From Bacillota bacterium (GTDB lineage: Bacteria > Bacillota > Desulfotomaculia > Desulfotomaculales > Ammonificaceae), in assembly GCA_040755295.1 (NCBI GenBank), contig JBFMBK010000015.1, positions 1 through 60,305 on the forward strand: 60,305 nucleotides of DNA, in the 5' to 3' direction. Position 1 is the stretch's first letter. The number at the start of each line of letters is the position of its first letter. Shown one piece after another: positions 43,829-52,364 of the stretch. The notes beneath the pieces were generated by a model. It did not search any database. It was not told where the DNA came from and saw only the letters and a program-made list of their open reading frames with translations. The translations under genes were made by a program, and so were the position numbers.

Positions 43829-44767
43829 GTGAAATCAGCGACCCAAACCGTCTCTGATAAAAGAACAAACGAGGTGGTTGCAAAGATGACAAAAAGATTC
43901 AAAAGCTCTGAAGGACAACGATTGCTGTACGAGTCTTACGACCGGTTGCTGGGATTATGGGGAGTGGATAAAGAGGAACTGTATATAGAAACCAGGTATG
44001 GGACGACACACGTCATCGCCACAGGCGACACGGCTAATCCCCCTCTGTTGCTTTTTCATGGCAGCGGTGATAATTCGTCAATACAGTGGTTGTCCAACAT
44101 GCACGAATTAGCAAAGCATTTTCATGTCATAGCCGTGGATTCTTTCGCTGGGGCGGGTAAAAGTGAACCCAACGAAAGATACTCCAAAGAATTCGACCCG
44201 GCTTTATGGATCGATGACATCCTAAACGCTTTGGCGATCAACAAAACCCACATGGCCGGAGTATCATACGGCGTCAACCTGGCGTTAACCTATGCCGCCG
44301 AGAATCCGGACAGGGTAAGCAGGATTGTATGTATGGCGGCGTATGTCCACGTAAAAGGCATACAATCCCATTTACAGATACTCAGAAGCCTACGGGTTTT
44401 CTTCCCGGAAGCTTTAATCCCTACGGAAACAAAGGCAATAAAGTTATTTCAAAAACTATGCGGTCCAAATTTTAATACCCTCTTATTAAACCAAGAGCTG
44501 ATGAATCACTGGTTTTACATATTGAAATATACCCGGCTTGCGAAACAGAAAATGACAAAATTTAATGATGAAGCAATCGCCGCGTTTCGGGATAAAGCGT
44601 TGTTTCTCATCGGTGACTCCGACAGGGTGGTTTATCATCCGTCGGTGATAAAGATGTTTAACGCCTACAATTTGAATTACAAAATTATCAAAAACGCCGG
44701 GCATGTAATTAACGGTGAACAACCGGAGTTAATTAACAAAGAAATCATCCGGTTTCTTTCGGCTTAA
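43829..44767 (+). CDS. Alpha/beta hydrolase
   Basis: 312 residues from a GTG behind GGGGAGGGAG. LLLFHGSGDNSSIQW forms the oxyanion-hole loop, AGVSYGVNLAL the nucleophile elbow (GxSxG), IGDSDRVVYHPS the acid loop and NAGHVINGEQP the catalytic His, so the Ser-Asp-His triad is complete. Substrate unknown; homologues act on esters, lactones or lipids. It is under a TetR-type operator and is followed 105 bp later by a glycosyltransferase gene. Confidence 0.92.
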   Translation: MKSATQTVSDKRTNEVVAKMTKRFKSSEGQRLLYESYDRLLGLWGVDKEELYIETRYGTTHVIATGDTANPPLLLFHGSGDNSSIQWLSNMHELAKHFHVIAVDSFAGAGKSEPNERYSKEFDPALWIDDILNALAINKTHMAGVSYGVNLALTYAAENPDRVSRIVCMAAYVHVKGIQSHLQILRSLRVFFPEALIPTETKAIKLFQKLCGPNFNTLLLNQELMNHWFYILKYTRLAKQKMTKFNDEAIAAFRDKALFLIGDSDRVVYHPSVIKMFNAYNLNYKIIKNAGHVINGEQPELINKEIIRFLSA

Positions 44768-44872
44768 GGCGCGCCCATGTGCCGGAGATTGCGGATCGGG
44801 CGCGGTTTATCAACAATCGAAATGAATCTCCCCTGATTGATGAAGGACCATTGTGAGAAGGAGGAATAATTC

Positions 44873-45631
44873 ATGCGTAAAAGCGCCCAAGGGTCTGACG
44901 GTGGTATTGAGCGGAAGATCAAGTTTTCCATCATCATACCCGCTTACAATGAAGAAAAATTAATAAAAAGATGCCTGGATTCGATCGTTGCCGCATCAGC
45001 GCCTTACAAAGATCGGGTTGAAATAATCGTCGTACTGAATCGTTGTACCGACCGGACCGAAGAAATAGCGTTGTCCTACAACTGCATTATCGCAAAAGAA
45101 GATAGCAAGAATATGGCCAAAATCAGGAATGCCGGGGCCAAAGCTGCGCGAGGCGAGATAATAGTTACCATCGATGCCGACAACTGGATGACCGGCAATA
45201 TGCTGACCGAAATAGAAAAACACTTGAAAACGGGAAGATACATCGGCGGCGGTGTCAGGGGTAAACTCGAAAGAATATCTTTAGGGATAATAGCATCCTT
45301 ATTAGTATTTATCCCGCTGTTTATCAAGTACGGAAACGTCTCCGTGGGCCTCTTCTGGTGCTATAAGAAGGACTTTGACGCAATAAACGGGTTCAATGAA
45401 AACCTGCGTATGGGGGAAGACATCGACTTCGCACTGCGTCTTAAAAAATGGGGCAAGAAATCCGGTAAAAAGTACGGAACCATCACCAAAGCAACCATGA
45501 TGACCTCGTGCAGGAAATGGGATATGTTCGGCGACTGGAGTTTATTCAAACAGCCCAAACTGGTCTGGGGCATCCTTAAAGGGGATGTGGAGGAATTCGC
45601 CGACGAGTGTTTCTATGACATAAAAAAGTGA
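44873..45631 (+). CDS. Family 2 glycosyltransferase
   Basis: 252 residues, GT-A fold: FSIIIPAYNEEKLIKRCLDS (in part), VVLNRCTDRTEEIA, RNAGAKAARGEIIVTIDADNWM with the D-x-D motif, and GGVRGKL. One hydrophobic segment (IIASLLVFIPLFI) near residues 139-151 may be membrane-associated. GEDIDFALRLKKWGKK matches the ED acceptor region. It transfers a sugar to an unknown lipid or protein acceptor. RBS GAAGGAGG precedes the ATG. Confidence 0.9.
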   Translation: MRKSAQGSDGGIERKIKFSIIIPAYNEEKLIKRCLDSIVAASAPYKDRVEIIVVLNRCTDRTEEIALSYNCIIAKEDSKNMAKIRNAGAKAARGEIIVTIDADNWMTGNMLTEIEKHLKTGRYIGGGVRGKLERISLGIIASLLVFIPLFIKYGNVSVGLFWCYKKDFDAINGFNENLRMGEDIDFALRLKKWGKKSGKKYGTITKATMMTSCRKWDMFGDWSLFKQPKLVWGILKGDVEEFADECFYDIKK

Positions 45632-45790
45632 GGTACGCTGCGGTACTATTCGGCGAAGCGGCAACCCAGAGCTGTAAACCGTACCGCCCGACGAGATTTG
45701 TAACGACAAGGATGTTTCAATTGGTTTAAGCTTTCATTTGATACCCGCCTGTTATTTGGACCACGCCGTCCGGGAAGTGACTTAAAGGCG

Positions 45791-45827
45791 GGAAGCCCTC
45801 CAACTCAACCAAGACTGGAGGGCTTCC
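45791..45827 (+). terminator. Terminator of the hydrolase/glycosyltransferase unit
   Basis: A perfect 12-bp stem GGAAGCCCTCCA (45791-45802 with 45816-45827) followed by GTTTTACC on the plus strand. No gene is seen between 45632 and 45909. Confidence 0.75.
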
Positions 45828-45867
45828 GTTTTACCGCGGACAGCCGCATCCGTTGCCGCGACCTTAA

Positions 45868-45905
45868 ACACTCGTGGTGCCGCCGCAGGCGGCGTATGGC
45901 ACTCC
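45868..45905 (-). repeat. Family A outer-module remnant
   Basis: Only the outer end survives (CGTGGTGCCGCCGCAGGCGG on the plus strand, then GGCACTCC), matching the same module at 7890 and 14910. It lies just beyond the cupin gene stop. Confidence 0.55.
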
Positions 45906-45909
45906 TCTA

Positions 45910-46260
45910 TTACTTCACTGCGTCTTTCGGCAGGTAATCCTCTCTAACCGGTGAGAACACTTCGATGGCCACCGATTCTTCCACGATCCCGGCGCCGTGC
46001 TCGACGCCGCCCGGGATACACCAGCTGTCGCCGGGTCGCACGTCATACTCCTCCGCGCCGATTGAAAGACGGATACGGCCTTTCACAAGGTACCCCGTCT
46101 GTTCATGAGGGTGCGCGTGCCGGGGCAGGGTGGCGCCTTTTTTCAATAGAAACTCCGCCATCAGGGTCTTAGCGCCGTACACCAGCGTCTTCTGTTCAAT
46201 CCCGTCCAAAACGGGCATATATCCGTTTTTTCCGTGCCCTGTGAACATGCTTGACTCCAT
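45910..46260 (-). CDS. Cupin-domain protein
   Basis: 116 residues, single conserved cupin barrel: LPRHAHPHEQTGYLVKGRIRL carries the H-x-H...E metal motif (motif 1, shown in blocks), and PGDSWCIPGGVEHG is motif 2 with its His. Metal-dependent sensor or enzyme of unknown substrate. It is monocistronic, with the terminator 46389-46419 upstream and a family A remnant downstream. Confidence 0.9.
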   Translation of the reverse strand: MESSMFTGHGKNGYMPVLDGIEQKTLVYGAKTLMAEFLLKKGATLPRHAHPHEQTGYLVKGRIRLSIGAEEYDVRPGDSWCIPGGVEHGAGIVEESVAIEVFSPVREDYLPKDAVK

Positions 46261-46388
46261 TTTTCACATATGTTTGGTAGCATTATATTCCACTAATCCC
46301 GCTCTCGACAAGCCGGTGTTCGAGTTAACGGCGCTTATCCCCACAGCAACGCGCCGACCGCCCGCGGCTGATCGCTCCCCCATAGAAA

Positions 46389-46419
46389 GAACCTCCCGTG
46401 CCGTTACAACGGGAGGTTC
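46389..46419 (-). terminator. Terminator of the SPFH gene
   Basis: A perfect 11-bp stem (GAACCTCCCGT 46389-46399 with its complement 46409-46419) 44 bp after the stop of the prohibitin-like gene. The minus-strand tail is TCTTTCT, so termination is likely but not strong. Confidence 0.65.
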
Positions 46420-46462
46420 CTGTTGTCTTTAAACCGAAGGTTAAGTCGAGTGACTGTCGCCC

Positions 46463-47278
46463 CTACTTTTTATCCGGCGAGACCTGGATGAAAGGAACCG
46501 TCCCGCCCGTGACGTTCGGCAGTCGGCCGTCCCACTTCTCCACGGCCTGCTTCTGAACCTCGATCTCCCGCAGCCTCACGAGTTCCGTTGTAACCTGCTG
46601 TTTCTGGATGCGGAGCGCCTCCGCCTCCGCCTTGGCGGAAGCCACCTTCTGCTCGGCCTCGATCTTGATGCGTTCCAGGTCGCGTTTGGCTTTCAAGGCG
46701 CGCTGTTCCGCGGCCAGCTTCTCTTCCACCGCTTCGTTGAACTTCGCGCTAAAGTCGAAGTTGACGACGTTGAACCCGTCCACGTAAATGCCGTACGGCC
46801 GTATCTTGCTATCGAGCAGCGCCTTGATGTCGGCGCTTACTATGCGGCGCTCGCTTATCAGTTCCTCTGCCGTATATTTCGCGGTGACCGCTTTCACCGC
46901 TTCCTGAATGGCCGGTTCGATAATCGTAACGCCGTAGTCCTTCCCCACCTGCTCATACAGGTGCGCCGCCGAAGAAGGGTTGACGTGGAAGTTGAGGGCG
47001 ATCACCGACGTGACGGTCTGCAGGTCCTTACTGGCGGCGTCGGCCTCCGCCTGCTCTTTCTGCACCCGCACGTCCATCTTGTAGACCGTCTGCATCAGCG
47101 GTATTCTGAAGTGAATCCCTTCGTCAAGCGTGGCCTTAACCGCGCCGAACTGCAGCAGAATCCCCTGGTGCCCCGCCGGAATAATCACCCACGGACAGAG
47201 TACCACGAAGAAAAGCACAACGCCGGCGATTCCCGCCAAAGTCCGGGGTACCGGTTTACTTAAATTCAAAAGAAACAC
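46463..47278 (-). CDS. Prohibitin/SPFH-family membrane protein
   Basis: 271 residues. One N-terminal membrane helix (about 14-35, AGIAGVVLFFVVLCPWVII) is followed by the SPFH/band-7 domain (GILLQFGAVKATLDEGIHFRIPLM in blocks) and a coiled-coil tail rich in Glu, Lys and Ala (residues about 185-245). It matches prohibitins, which form ring-like scaffolds in membranes and regulate proteases such as FtsH. Start at 47278 is supported by GAAAGGGTG just upstream. It is monocistronic. Confidence 0.92.
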   Translation of the reverse strand: MFLLNLSKPVPRTLAGIAGVVLFFVVLCPWVIIPAGHQGILLQFGAVKATLDEGIHFRIPLMQTVYKMDVRVQKEQAEADAASKDLQTVTSVIALNFHVNPSSAAHLYEQVGKDYGVTIIEPAIQEAVKAVTAKYTAEELISERRIVSADIKALLDSKIRPYGIYVDGFNVVNFDFSAKFNEAVEEKLAAEQRALKAKRDLERIKIEAEQKVASAKAEAEALRIQKQQVTTELVRLREIEVQKQAVEKWDGRLPNVTGGTVPFIQVSPDKK

Positions 47279-47509
47279 CCTTTCTTCCCCAATGTAGGGT
47301 TATATACGGAGCCGCCCTCTCACCTCCAACCCCTCGTTGTAAACGCCCGCAGCCGCAGGTCCCCGGACGGCGCTGTTTTTCGTCCCCGGGCGCCGTGCCC
47401 GCGGGTTCAGCCCCGATAAAACGCGTCCGGGTTAGTAAAATTCGACGTTTTGCACGCTCTTCCTGTGGGCTGTGAAAAAATCAACGGTTATTTCTTGCCG
47501 AAGGGATTA

Positions 47510-47640
47510 ACGCAGAAGATAGAGGAGGGGCAGCCTTTTCCGGCATATGTCCGCCGGGGTTCAGGGAAGTGCGCTCCCATTTCTCACATCTTGTAGAGTG
47601 CACCTTGTGAACAAACGCCGGCAGCTAAGATTCTTGTCGC
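47510..47640 (+). repeat. Family B repeat, degenerate copy
   Basis: Contains CCTTTTCCGGCATATGTCCG, then CTCCCATTTCTCACATC, GTAGAGTGCACCTTG and GAACAAACGCCGGCAG, the blocks found in the 49-56.5 kb copies, but it lacks the final GGTGCCTGGCACC palindrome. It occupies part of a 490-bp gap (47279-47770) with no gene. Confidence 0.6.
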
Positions 47641-47770
47641 TGCGTTCCATCATTCAACAGAGATGTTACAGGAACTAAGTTATGGTATAGCATATCTGGT
47701 AACATTCAAAAAGTAACCTGTTCCATTTTCCCCTTCCGTGAAGAGGTTGTTGGATGATGTACCCGAAGAA

Positions 47771-47995
47771 CTAACGCAGCAACATCGCAAGGGAGATGAT
47801 TATCGCCAGCACGAAGCCGACGGCGGCCGCAAGGGCACCGCCCCGGGTGATGCTTTTCCTGAAGAACAGTAAACCGACAGCGAGGCCGACCGCCCCAAAC
47901 ACGAACATGGCCAAGGCATTCCCCCATGCCGTAAGCAGGAGCATCACGGCTACCGCCAGGGCTGCCAACCTATCGTTAGACGACTGGCTGCTCAT
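47771..47995 (-). CDS. Small membrane protein
   Basis: About 74 residues from MSSQSSNDRLAAL, with AAAGGAG 9 bases upstream; a longer frame starts at 48052. Two hydrophobic helices (LAVAVMLLLTAWGNALAM with FVFGAVGLAVGLLFF, and AAAVGFVLAIIISLAMLL). Sequence is simple and Ala/Leu-rich. No family named. It is 64 bp downstream of another small membrane-protein gene. Confidence 0.55.
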   Translation of the reverse strand: MSSQSSNDRLAALAVAVMLLLTAWGNALAMFVFGAVGLAVGLLFFRKSITRGGALAAAVGFVLAIIISLAMLLR

Positions 47996-48059
47996 GGATT
48001 TTAACTCCTTTCCAGTTCCTGCGAATTCCTTACCCGTTAAAAATTCTTGCAAATATGTG

Positions 48060-48431
48060 CTAAATAAATCCGCCGAGCAGGATGAGGACCGCGGAGGCCG
48101 TAAAGATGACCGGGCAAAGCTTGAAGAGAAAGAAGTTTACCTCGAACCCGGTGAACAAAGAAACGGCCGCCAGCACCAGCAGGCCAAAGAAGGATAGGCC
48201 GTAAACCGCTCTGGAGACGGCGCTTACAGGATCGATGTAAGTAACCGCCGCCACCAAAACGCCGATGAAGATTAAGGCTATCCCCTCTACGATCCACTCC
48301 ATAGTAATAATGCGCCGGTTGTCGGCACTGATGTCACCAAAGTCTCTCACCACGGCCTTCGTGGGGAACAGATGCGCGATCCCCCACAGACCCGTTAAGG
48401 CCGCGGCAAGATATAACAGAACCTGGTCCAC
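48060..48431 (-). CDS. Four-helix small membrane protein
   Basis: 123 residues with about four hydrophobic segments: LLYLAAALTGLWGIAHL, WIVEGIALIFIGVLVAAV, AVYGLSFFGLLVLAAVSLF and LCPVIFTASAVLILLGG. A histidine/proline stretch HLFPTKAVVRDFG links the first two. It resembles small uncharacterised integral membrane proteins. Neighbours give no function. Confidence 0.65.
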   Translation of the reverse strand: MDQVLLYLAAALTGLWGIAHLFPTKAVVRDFGDISADNRRIITMEWIVEGIALIFIGVLVAAVTYIDPVSAVSRAVYGLSFFGLLVLAAVSLFTGFEVNFFLFKLCPVIFTASAVLILLGGFI

Positions 48432-48596
48432 CGATATCCCTTCCCGAAAACTTCAATGTTTGGATTAACAAGAATTCGCCCGATAAAGCCGTTTTTCCTT
48501 TAAGCATGGAAGGAATAAGGTTTCTACGATTACGGCTTAGCGTCCCGCAGTACCCGCAAATAAGTATCCTATCCCCTTATTTCCCTCGCAAACAAG

Positions 48597-48622
48597 AAAA
48601 GCCGCCCCGGTGAGAGCGGCTT
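48597..48622 (-). terminator. Terminator of the 106-residue protein gene
   Basis: AAGCCGC (48599-48605) pairs with GCGGCTT (48616-48622); on the minus strand the stem runs into TTTTCTTGTTT. It is 20 bp after the stop codon. Confidence 0.7.
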
Positions 48623-48642
48623 ATTCTCAGGAAACCGTACAA

Positions 48643-48963
48643 TTACTTAAGACGATACTCGCCTTTTTCGTCTTTAATCAGCAGACCCTCATTATAAAGC
48701 TCTTCCATCACAAATAGAAAAGCAACATAGTTTTCAAGCCCTACTTTTCTCATGACTGTCCGGTTGTCGCTGTAATATTTCTTCATTGCTTGATATAAGG
48801 GCTCTTTGTAGGCCTTAACAAACTTTTTAACCTCTTCTTCTCCTTTTTGGGTCAAACAATGGTCAGAAGTCAGAAATCCTTTTTCTATTAGTTCCTTTGT
48901 TTCCGGGCTCCCTACCCGATGCATCAAGCATAATTTTACGAACAATTCTTCGTTCCGGGCCAC
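48643..48963 (-). CDS. Uncharacterised 106-residue cytoplasmic protein
   Basis: Helical, charged, with a possible winged-helix shape: LIEKGFLTSDHCLTQKGEEE near residues 25-45 and MEELYNEGLLIKDEKGEYRL at the end, both resembling the strand-turn-strand ends of winged helices. Start is supported by GGGGGAG upstream. I do not recognise a family. It is monocistronic with its own terminator. Could be a small regulator; that is only a guess. Confidence 0.6.
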   Translation of the reverse strand: MARNEELFVKLCLMHRVGSPETKELIEKGFLTSDHCLTQKGEEEVKKFVKAYKEPLYQAMKKYYSDNRTVMRKVGLENYVAFLFVMEELYNEGLLIKDEKGEYRLK

Positions 48964-49074
48964 TTATTCACCTCCCCCCTATGATTATTATCGTTAAGGG
49001 AGGTTTTACCTTTAGTCTTTTTTACCTAAAAATCTTTTTGAAGGGCGAACTCTGTCAGACTGTACCCGAGAAGC

Positions 49075-49263
49075 ATCCCTGATACGACCGGAATTATGGA
49101 AGCCGCTGCCCCATTCGAGTAGCCTTTTCCCGGTGTATGTCCATCAACAATTCTCACTTCCGACATCCCGTTTCTCACATCCCACAGGCGACCCTTCATA
49201 GAGCGCACCTTGCGGACAAACGCCGGCAGATGAAATATGTTAACAAGTTAGGTGCCTGGCACC
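49075..49263 (+). repeat. Family B repeat, full copy
   Basis: Blocks in order: GCCTTTTCCCGGTGTATGTCC, CCGTTTCTCACATCC, CCTTCATAGAGCGCACCTTG, CGGACAAACGCCGGCAG, AAATATGTTAACAAG and the palindrome GGTGCCTGGCACC at 49251-49263. Plus orientation. It fills most of the gap before the DUF3231 gene. Confidence 0.75.
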
Positions 49264-49384
49264 GGAATTCCTCGTGGCTTGCTTAAAAAAGCGCTGCGCA
49301 CTTTCGGATTTTAGTGCATTTCTTTTTTGGTTTCGATCAAAAATATAGATAATCCAAATCCTAAATACTGAGGATGCGTTATTC

Positions 49385-49897
49385 TTGGTGCAAATCGGAG
49401 ATATCCATATAGGAAGACCCGAAACAGCTAACCCAATTGTTGCTGATGTGCTGGAAGTATCCGCTTTATGGGATGAATTAGTTTCCAGGTATAACGCTAT
49501 CGAATTCACACAAATCGTTCAAAACTTTGCTCACGATGTAGACTTGAAGCTGATCCTGAGCAAAGGCTTGTTTAATACCCTTGAACGACAGGTTGATAAG
49601 TTAGAGGCGGAAATGAATAAGCTGAAAATACCGTTACCGGAAAGACCTCCCAAGTCCGTTAACACCCCCTCCACAAGCGGTATATTGCAAGATAAGTTCA
49701 TTTTCGGCTTGTTGTTCACGGGTATGCAGAGTATGTTAAGCTCTCACATCAAACATGTTCAGGTAATAACCACAATGGATGGCCTGAGGAAAATGCTTAT
49801 AGATTTTGTTCATGAAGAACTGAGCCTTTTTGACAAAATGATCCTATACGGCAAGCTTAAGGGTTGGCTCAGAAACCCGCCAAAATTCAGCCCGTAA
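49385..49897 (+). CDS. DUF3231-family protein
   Basis: 170 residues from a TTG start. The pattern W-x-L-V-RYNAIEFTQI, NFAHDVDLKLILSKGL, LPERPPKSVNTPS, FIFGLLFTGMQSMLSSHIKH and MILYGKLKGWL follows the DUF3231 (CotF-like, ferritin-like helical bundle) family of Firmicutes, one repeat long. The function in the family is not firmly known; some members relate to spores. The SD is weak. It is flanked on both sides by family B repeats. Confidence 0.72.
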   Translation: MVQIGDIHIGRPETANPIVADVLEVSALWDELVSRYNAIEFTQIVQNFAHDVDLKLILSKGLFNTLERQVDKLEAEMNKLKIPLPERPPKSVNTPSTSGILQDKFIFGLLFTGMQSMLSSHIKHVQVITTMDGLRKMLIDFVHEELSLFDKMILYGKLKGWLRNPPKFSP

Positions 49898-50004
49898 TAA
49901 TTTAGCCGCCACTTTTAGCCTGTCCCCTATTTCAATACAGACGTTCATGACACCTACGGTGTCACGATCAGAGTATGAAAATGAGCTTTTACTTCCGTTG
50001 TCCC

Positions 50005-50473
50005 CCGGATCGCTGTGCTCCATGCCGACGCGACATCGGCTTGGCTTGGAGCGAACAGGGCTCGCTTATGCGAGGCCGCTGCAAAACTGCGCCTATCTTT
50101 GTCAAGCTTGCCGTGCGGTGCTCACGTACTGCCGTGTACGCTCCGCGCCGTCCGGCTTCACTTTCCGCGCTATGCTTGTTCTTCACGACTCCCGGAACCT
50201 TTCTGAGTTTGATCGCCGACAATGCTATGTCATTTTTCTCCCGACCATGATATCTCGCGCACTCTCTAGAGCCGATATTAATTTCCTATGGAATGTCGTT
50301 GAGATTATCGGAAGGAATATCCGTCTGATTCAAACCTTTACCTTTAACACGGGCACGATGCGCGCGCCTGTTAGCTTAGCCGACTCTTCGCCGTGTCAGC
50401 GTTGACGGCCCTTCATAGAGCGCACCTTAACGGACAAAATGCCAGCCTAAAATATAGTTAGGTGCCAGGCACC
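50005..50473 (+). repeat. Family B repeat, long copy with extra 5' modules
   Basis: It starts CTCCATGCCGACGCGACATC and GGAGCGAACAGGGC, includes a CTCACGTAC...GTACGCTCCG hairpin (about 50118-50142) like the variable hairpin of family A, then at 50365 CCTGTTAGCTTAGCCGA, CGCCGTGTCAGCGTTGACGG, CATAGAGCGCACCTTA and the palindrome GGTGCCAGGCACC at 50461-50473. The 740-bp gap 49898-50640 shows no other gene. Confidence 0.7.
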
Positions 50474-50480
50474 CCAAAAG

Positions 50481-50508
50481 CCCCTGGGAGGGGTTAGTCT
50501 CCCAGGGG
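50481..50508 (-). terminator. Terminator of the collagen-like gene
   Basis: CCCCTGGGAG (50481-50490) pairs with CTCCCAGGGG (50499-50508), with four T following on the minus strand. It is about 130 bp past the stop codon and touches the end of a family B repeat. Confidence 0.6.
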
Positions 50509-50640
50509 TTATTATATGTCCACATCATTGCCCACTAAAGTTGGCATCATTTTGTGTAATCTGACCGTCCCGGCAGTTCCGTCCCAAACCACAGCAGGAA
50601 CGAGGGTGGACGACAGTACGCGACGCTCATGCCAAGCTTA

Positions 50641-51720
50641 TCACGGGCTTGGTGGGTATATGCCGTATGACGTATCTACCGTTCTTTCATAACCGCCCAA
50701 TATTGAAGAAGAATTTGCGCTGGCTGTGTTTTTAAAGCCGCCGGAGACTGTAGAAAGATACCCACTGGCCGTGTTAAAAGTGCCGCCTAAGACTGTAGAA
50801 TACTGGGCTTCGGCCTTGTTGTCGCTGCCGCCTAAGACCGAAGCCAAAGCCCCGCTGGCCGTGTTGTTCCAGCCGCCTAAGACCGAAGCGAAACCCCCGC
50901 TGGCCATGTTGTTCCAGCCTGCCAATATTCCACCATAACTACTGTAATTTTGCGCTGCACCGACAATAACATAGTGTGAGCCTGATCTCACATCAGGACC
51001 GCTAATCCTAGATTCATTATAACCGATAATAAGGTTGCCCAGTCCGTTCGGGGATGCCCATGTGCTACCATTACCGTTGACAATCTGCACATTCATCCCG
51101 CTGAAGCGTATGGTGGGGTAGCCTCCAAACTCTACCCGGGAAACGCCGGCCAACAGATTCTCCAGGGCACTGACTCTAGTAACCAGGTTAGCATTTGCCG
51201 TCTCTAGGTCATTTACTTTTGTTTCTAAAGCAGTAATTCTTGCGAGTATCGAGTTTAAAGTCTCAGCATCAACGGTTCCCGCTGGCCCCTGTTCACCTGT
51301 ATCACCCTTATCGCCCTTTTCACCCTGCGGCCCCCGGGGTCCCATTGGCCCGGTTTCACCTTGGGGGCCCTGCTCTCCCTGTGGCCCCATTGGCCCGATT
51401 TCACCCTGCGGCCCTGGAGGGCCCTCTGGTCCTGCCGGCCCCGCCGGCCCGGTTTCACCCTGGATACCCTGTGGCCCCTGCTCACCTGTATCGCCCTTTT
51501 CACCCTGCGGTCCAGTTACGTTCCAGGAGATAGGCACCTCATCTTTTTTGATACCTACACCCTCATCAAAGATAAGTCGAAGAGTGCCATCCCTTTTGTG
51601 ATAAGCCGCATTGATGATGCCGTTTCCAGGCTCTGTTGCTCCAGCAGCAATTATAACGGTCCCCAAAACGATAATTGCAATTAATATTGCTGTCATCCAC
51701 TTCCTACTCATTATAGTCAC
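50641..51720 (-). CDS. Secreted collagen-like protein with YadA-head-like repeats
   Basis: 359 residues. Signal peptide or anchor helix (about 9-28, [20 protein letters not shown]), a short domain, then about 26 Gly-x-y triplets (70-148) rich in GPQGE and GDTGEQ, a coiled coil (151-190, [12 protein letters not shown]), and at least five 14-residue repeats of the [12 protein letters not shown] type (about 258-350), the pattern of trimeric-autotransporter heads. The parts suggest a trimeric surface or exosporium fibre. No beta-barrel anchor and no sortase motif is present. The last residues (IYPPSP) look abrupt, so the C-terminus may be shortened. Confidence 0.85.
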   Translation of the reverse strand: MTIMSRKWMTAILIAIIVLGTVIIAAGATEPGNGIINAAYHKRDGTLRLIFDEGVGIKKDEVPISWNVTGPQGEKGDTGEQGPQGIQGETGPAGPAGPEGPPGPQGEIGPMGPQGEQGPQGETGPMGPRGPQGEKGDKGDTGEQGPAGTVDAETLNSILARITALETKVNDLETANANLVTRVSALENLLAGVSRVEFGGYPTIRFSGMNVQIVNGNGSTWASPNGLGNLIIGYNESRISGPDVRSGSHYVIVGAAQNYSSYGGILAGWNNMASGGFASVLGGWNNTASGALASVLGGSDNKAEAQYSTVLGGTFNTASGYLSTVSGGFKNTASANSSSILGGYERTVDTSYGIYPPSP

Positions 51721-51764
51721 CCTTTCATTTAAAATATGATATGCCCCAGGTTTAAGGCTTACTG

Positions 51765-51788
51765 ATTCGCGCTATAATTCGCGCTATA
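51765..51788. repeat. Perfect 12-bp tandem duplication
   Basis: ATTCGCGCTATA twice in a row, about 45 bp upstream of the collagen-like gene start on the minus strand, inside a promoter-like AT-rich region. Confidence 0.8.
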
Positions 51789-51963
51789 ATAAGCGTTTGT
51801 ATGCAATCTTATAAAACTGGGGGGTTGGTTGACCATGCGCCCGCAGGCATCAACTCCTTAAGAGAAATTGTTTTTCTAGCTGTCCGCCTAAAAGAGCATC
51901 TTGTTTATATTCGGATCCACGCATGAGCGCCCGTTCAAAGAGGGACTCTTAATTCATTGTCCT

Positions 51964-52197
51964 TTATCTTTCAAGCATATTGACAATCTCATCGATAGTC
52001 AGTTGGCAGATACTGTCCCAGACCAAGGTGTTTGCATGCTCCACCCTGACCGACTTGAACCTGGCCAGGTCGCTTAGCCCGCCAAAGCGTACGGTCTGCA
52101 GCTTGGGCCGCATATCGTAGATGATGCGGTGGCGGTTGTCAAGTCTGATCAACAGGGTATGGTCGTCATTCGGGATGACGCTGACGATTCTGGCCAA
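51964..52197 (-). CDS. DUF2442-domain protein
   Basis: 77 residues: VIPNDDHTLLIRLDNRHRIIYDMRP (in part), FGGLSDLARFKSVRVEHANTLVWD and the last helix fit DUF2442, small beta-rich proteins often linked to toxin-antitoxin-like or regulatory loci. No partner of the DUF4160 type is next to it. It is a lone minus-strand gene upstream of the collagen-like gene. Confidence 0.8.
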   Translation of the reverse strand: MARIVSVIPNDDHTLLIRLDNRHRIIYDMRPKLQTVRFGGLSDLARFKSVRVEHANTLVWDSICQLTIDEIVNMLER

Positions 52198-52273
52198 ATA
52201 GAATCCATCCTTTATAGATGAGATGGCAGCCTTGACCCGCCCCGGCGGAACCTATCCTATTTTGGGGAATGGA

Positions 52274-52306
52274 AAACCCTGCCGTAGCAAGAGCATAGCA
52301 GGGTTT
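52274..52306. terminator. Bidirectional terminator
   Basis: AAACCCTGC (52274-52282) pairs with GCAGGGTTT (52298-52306). TTTTTT follows on the plus strand and TTTTCC on the minus, so it ends the LuxR regulator transcript 60 bp after its stop codon. Confidence 0.8.
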
Positions 52307-52364
52307 TTTATTGGTTGATATTATCCGAAAGGATACATTTATTTCTTATCTGACCTGGCGAACC

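Noticed and set aside
51240-51684. Plus-strand open frames rich in Leu and Pro
   Set aside because: They are antisense to the Gly-x-y repeats of the collagen-like gene, which forces long open frames.
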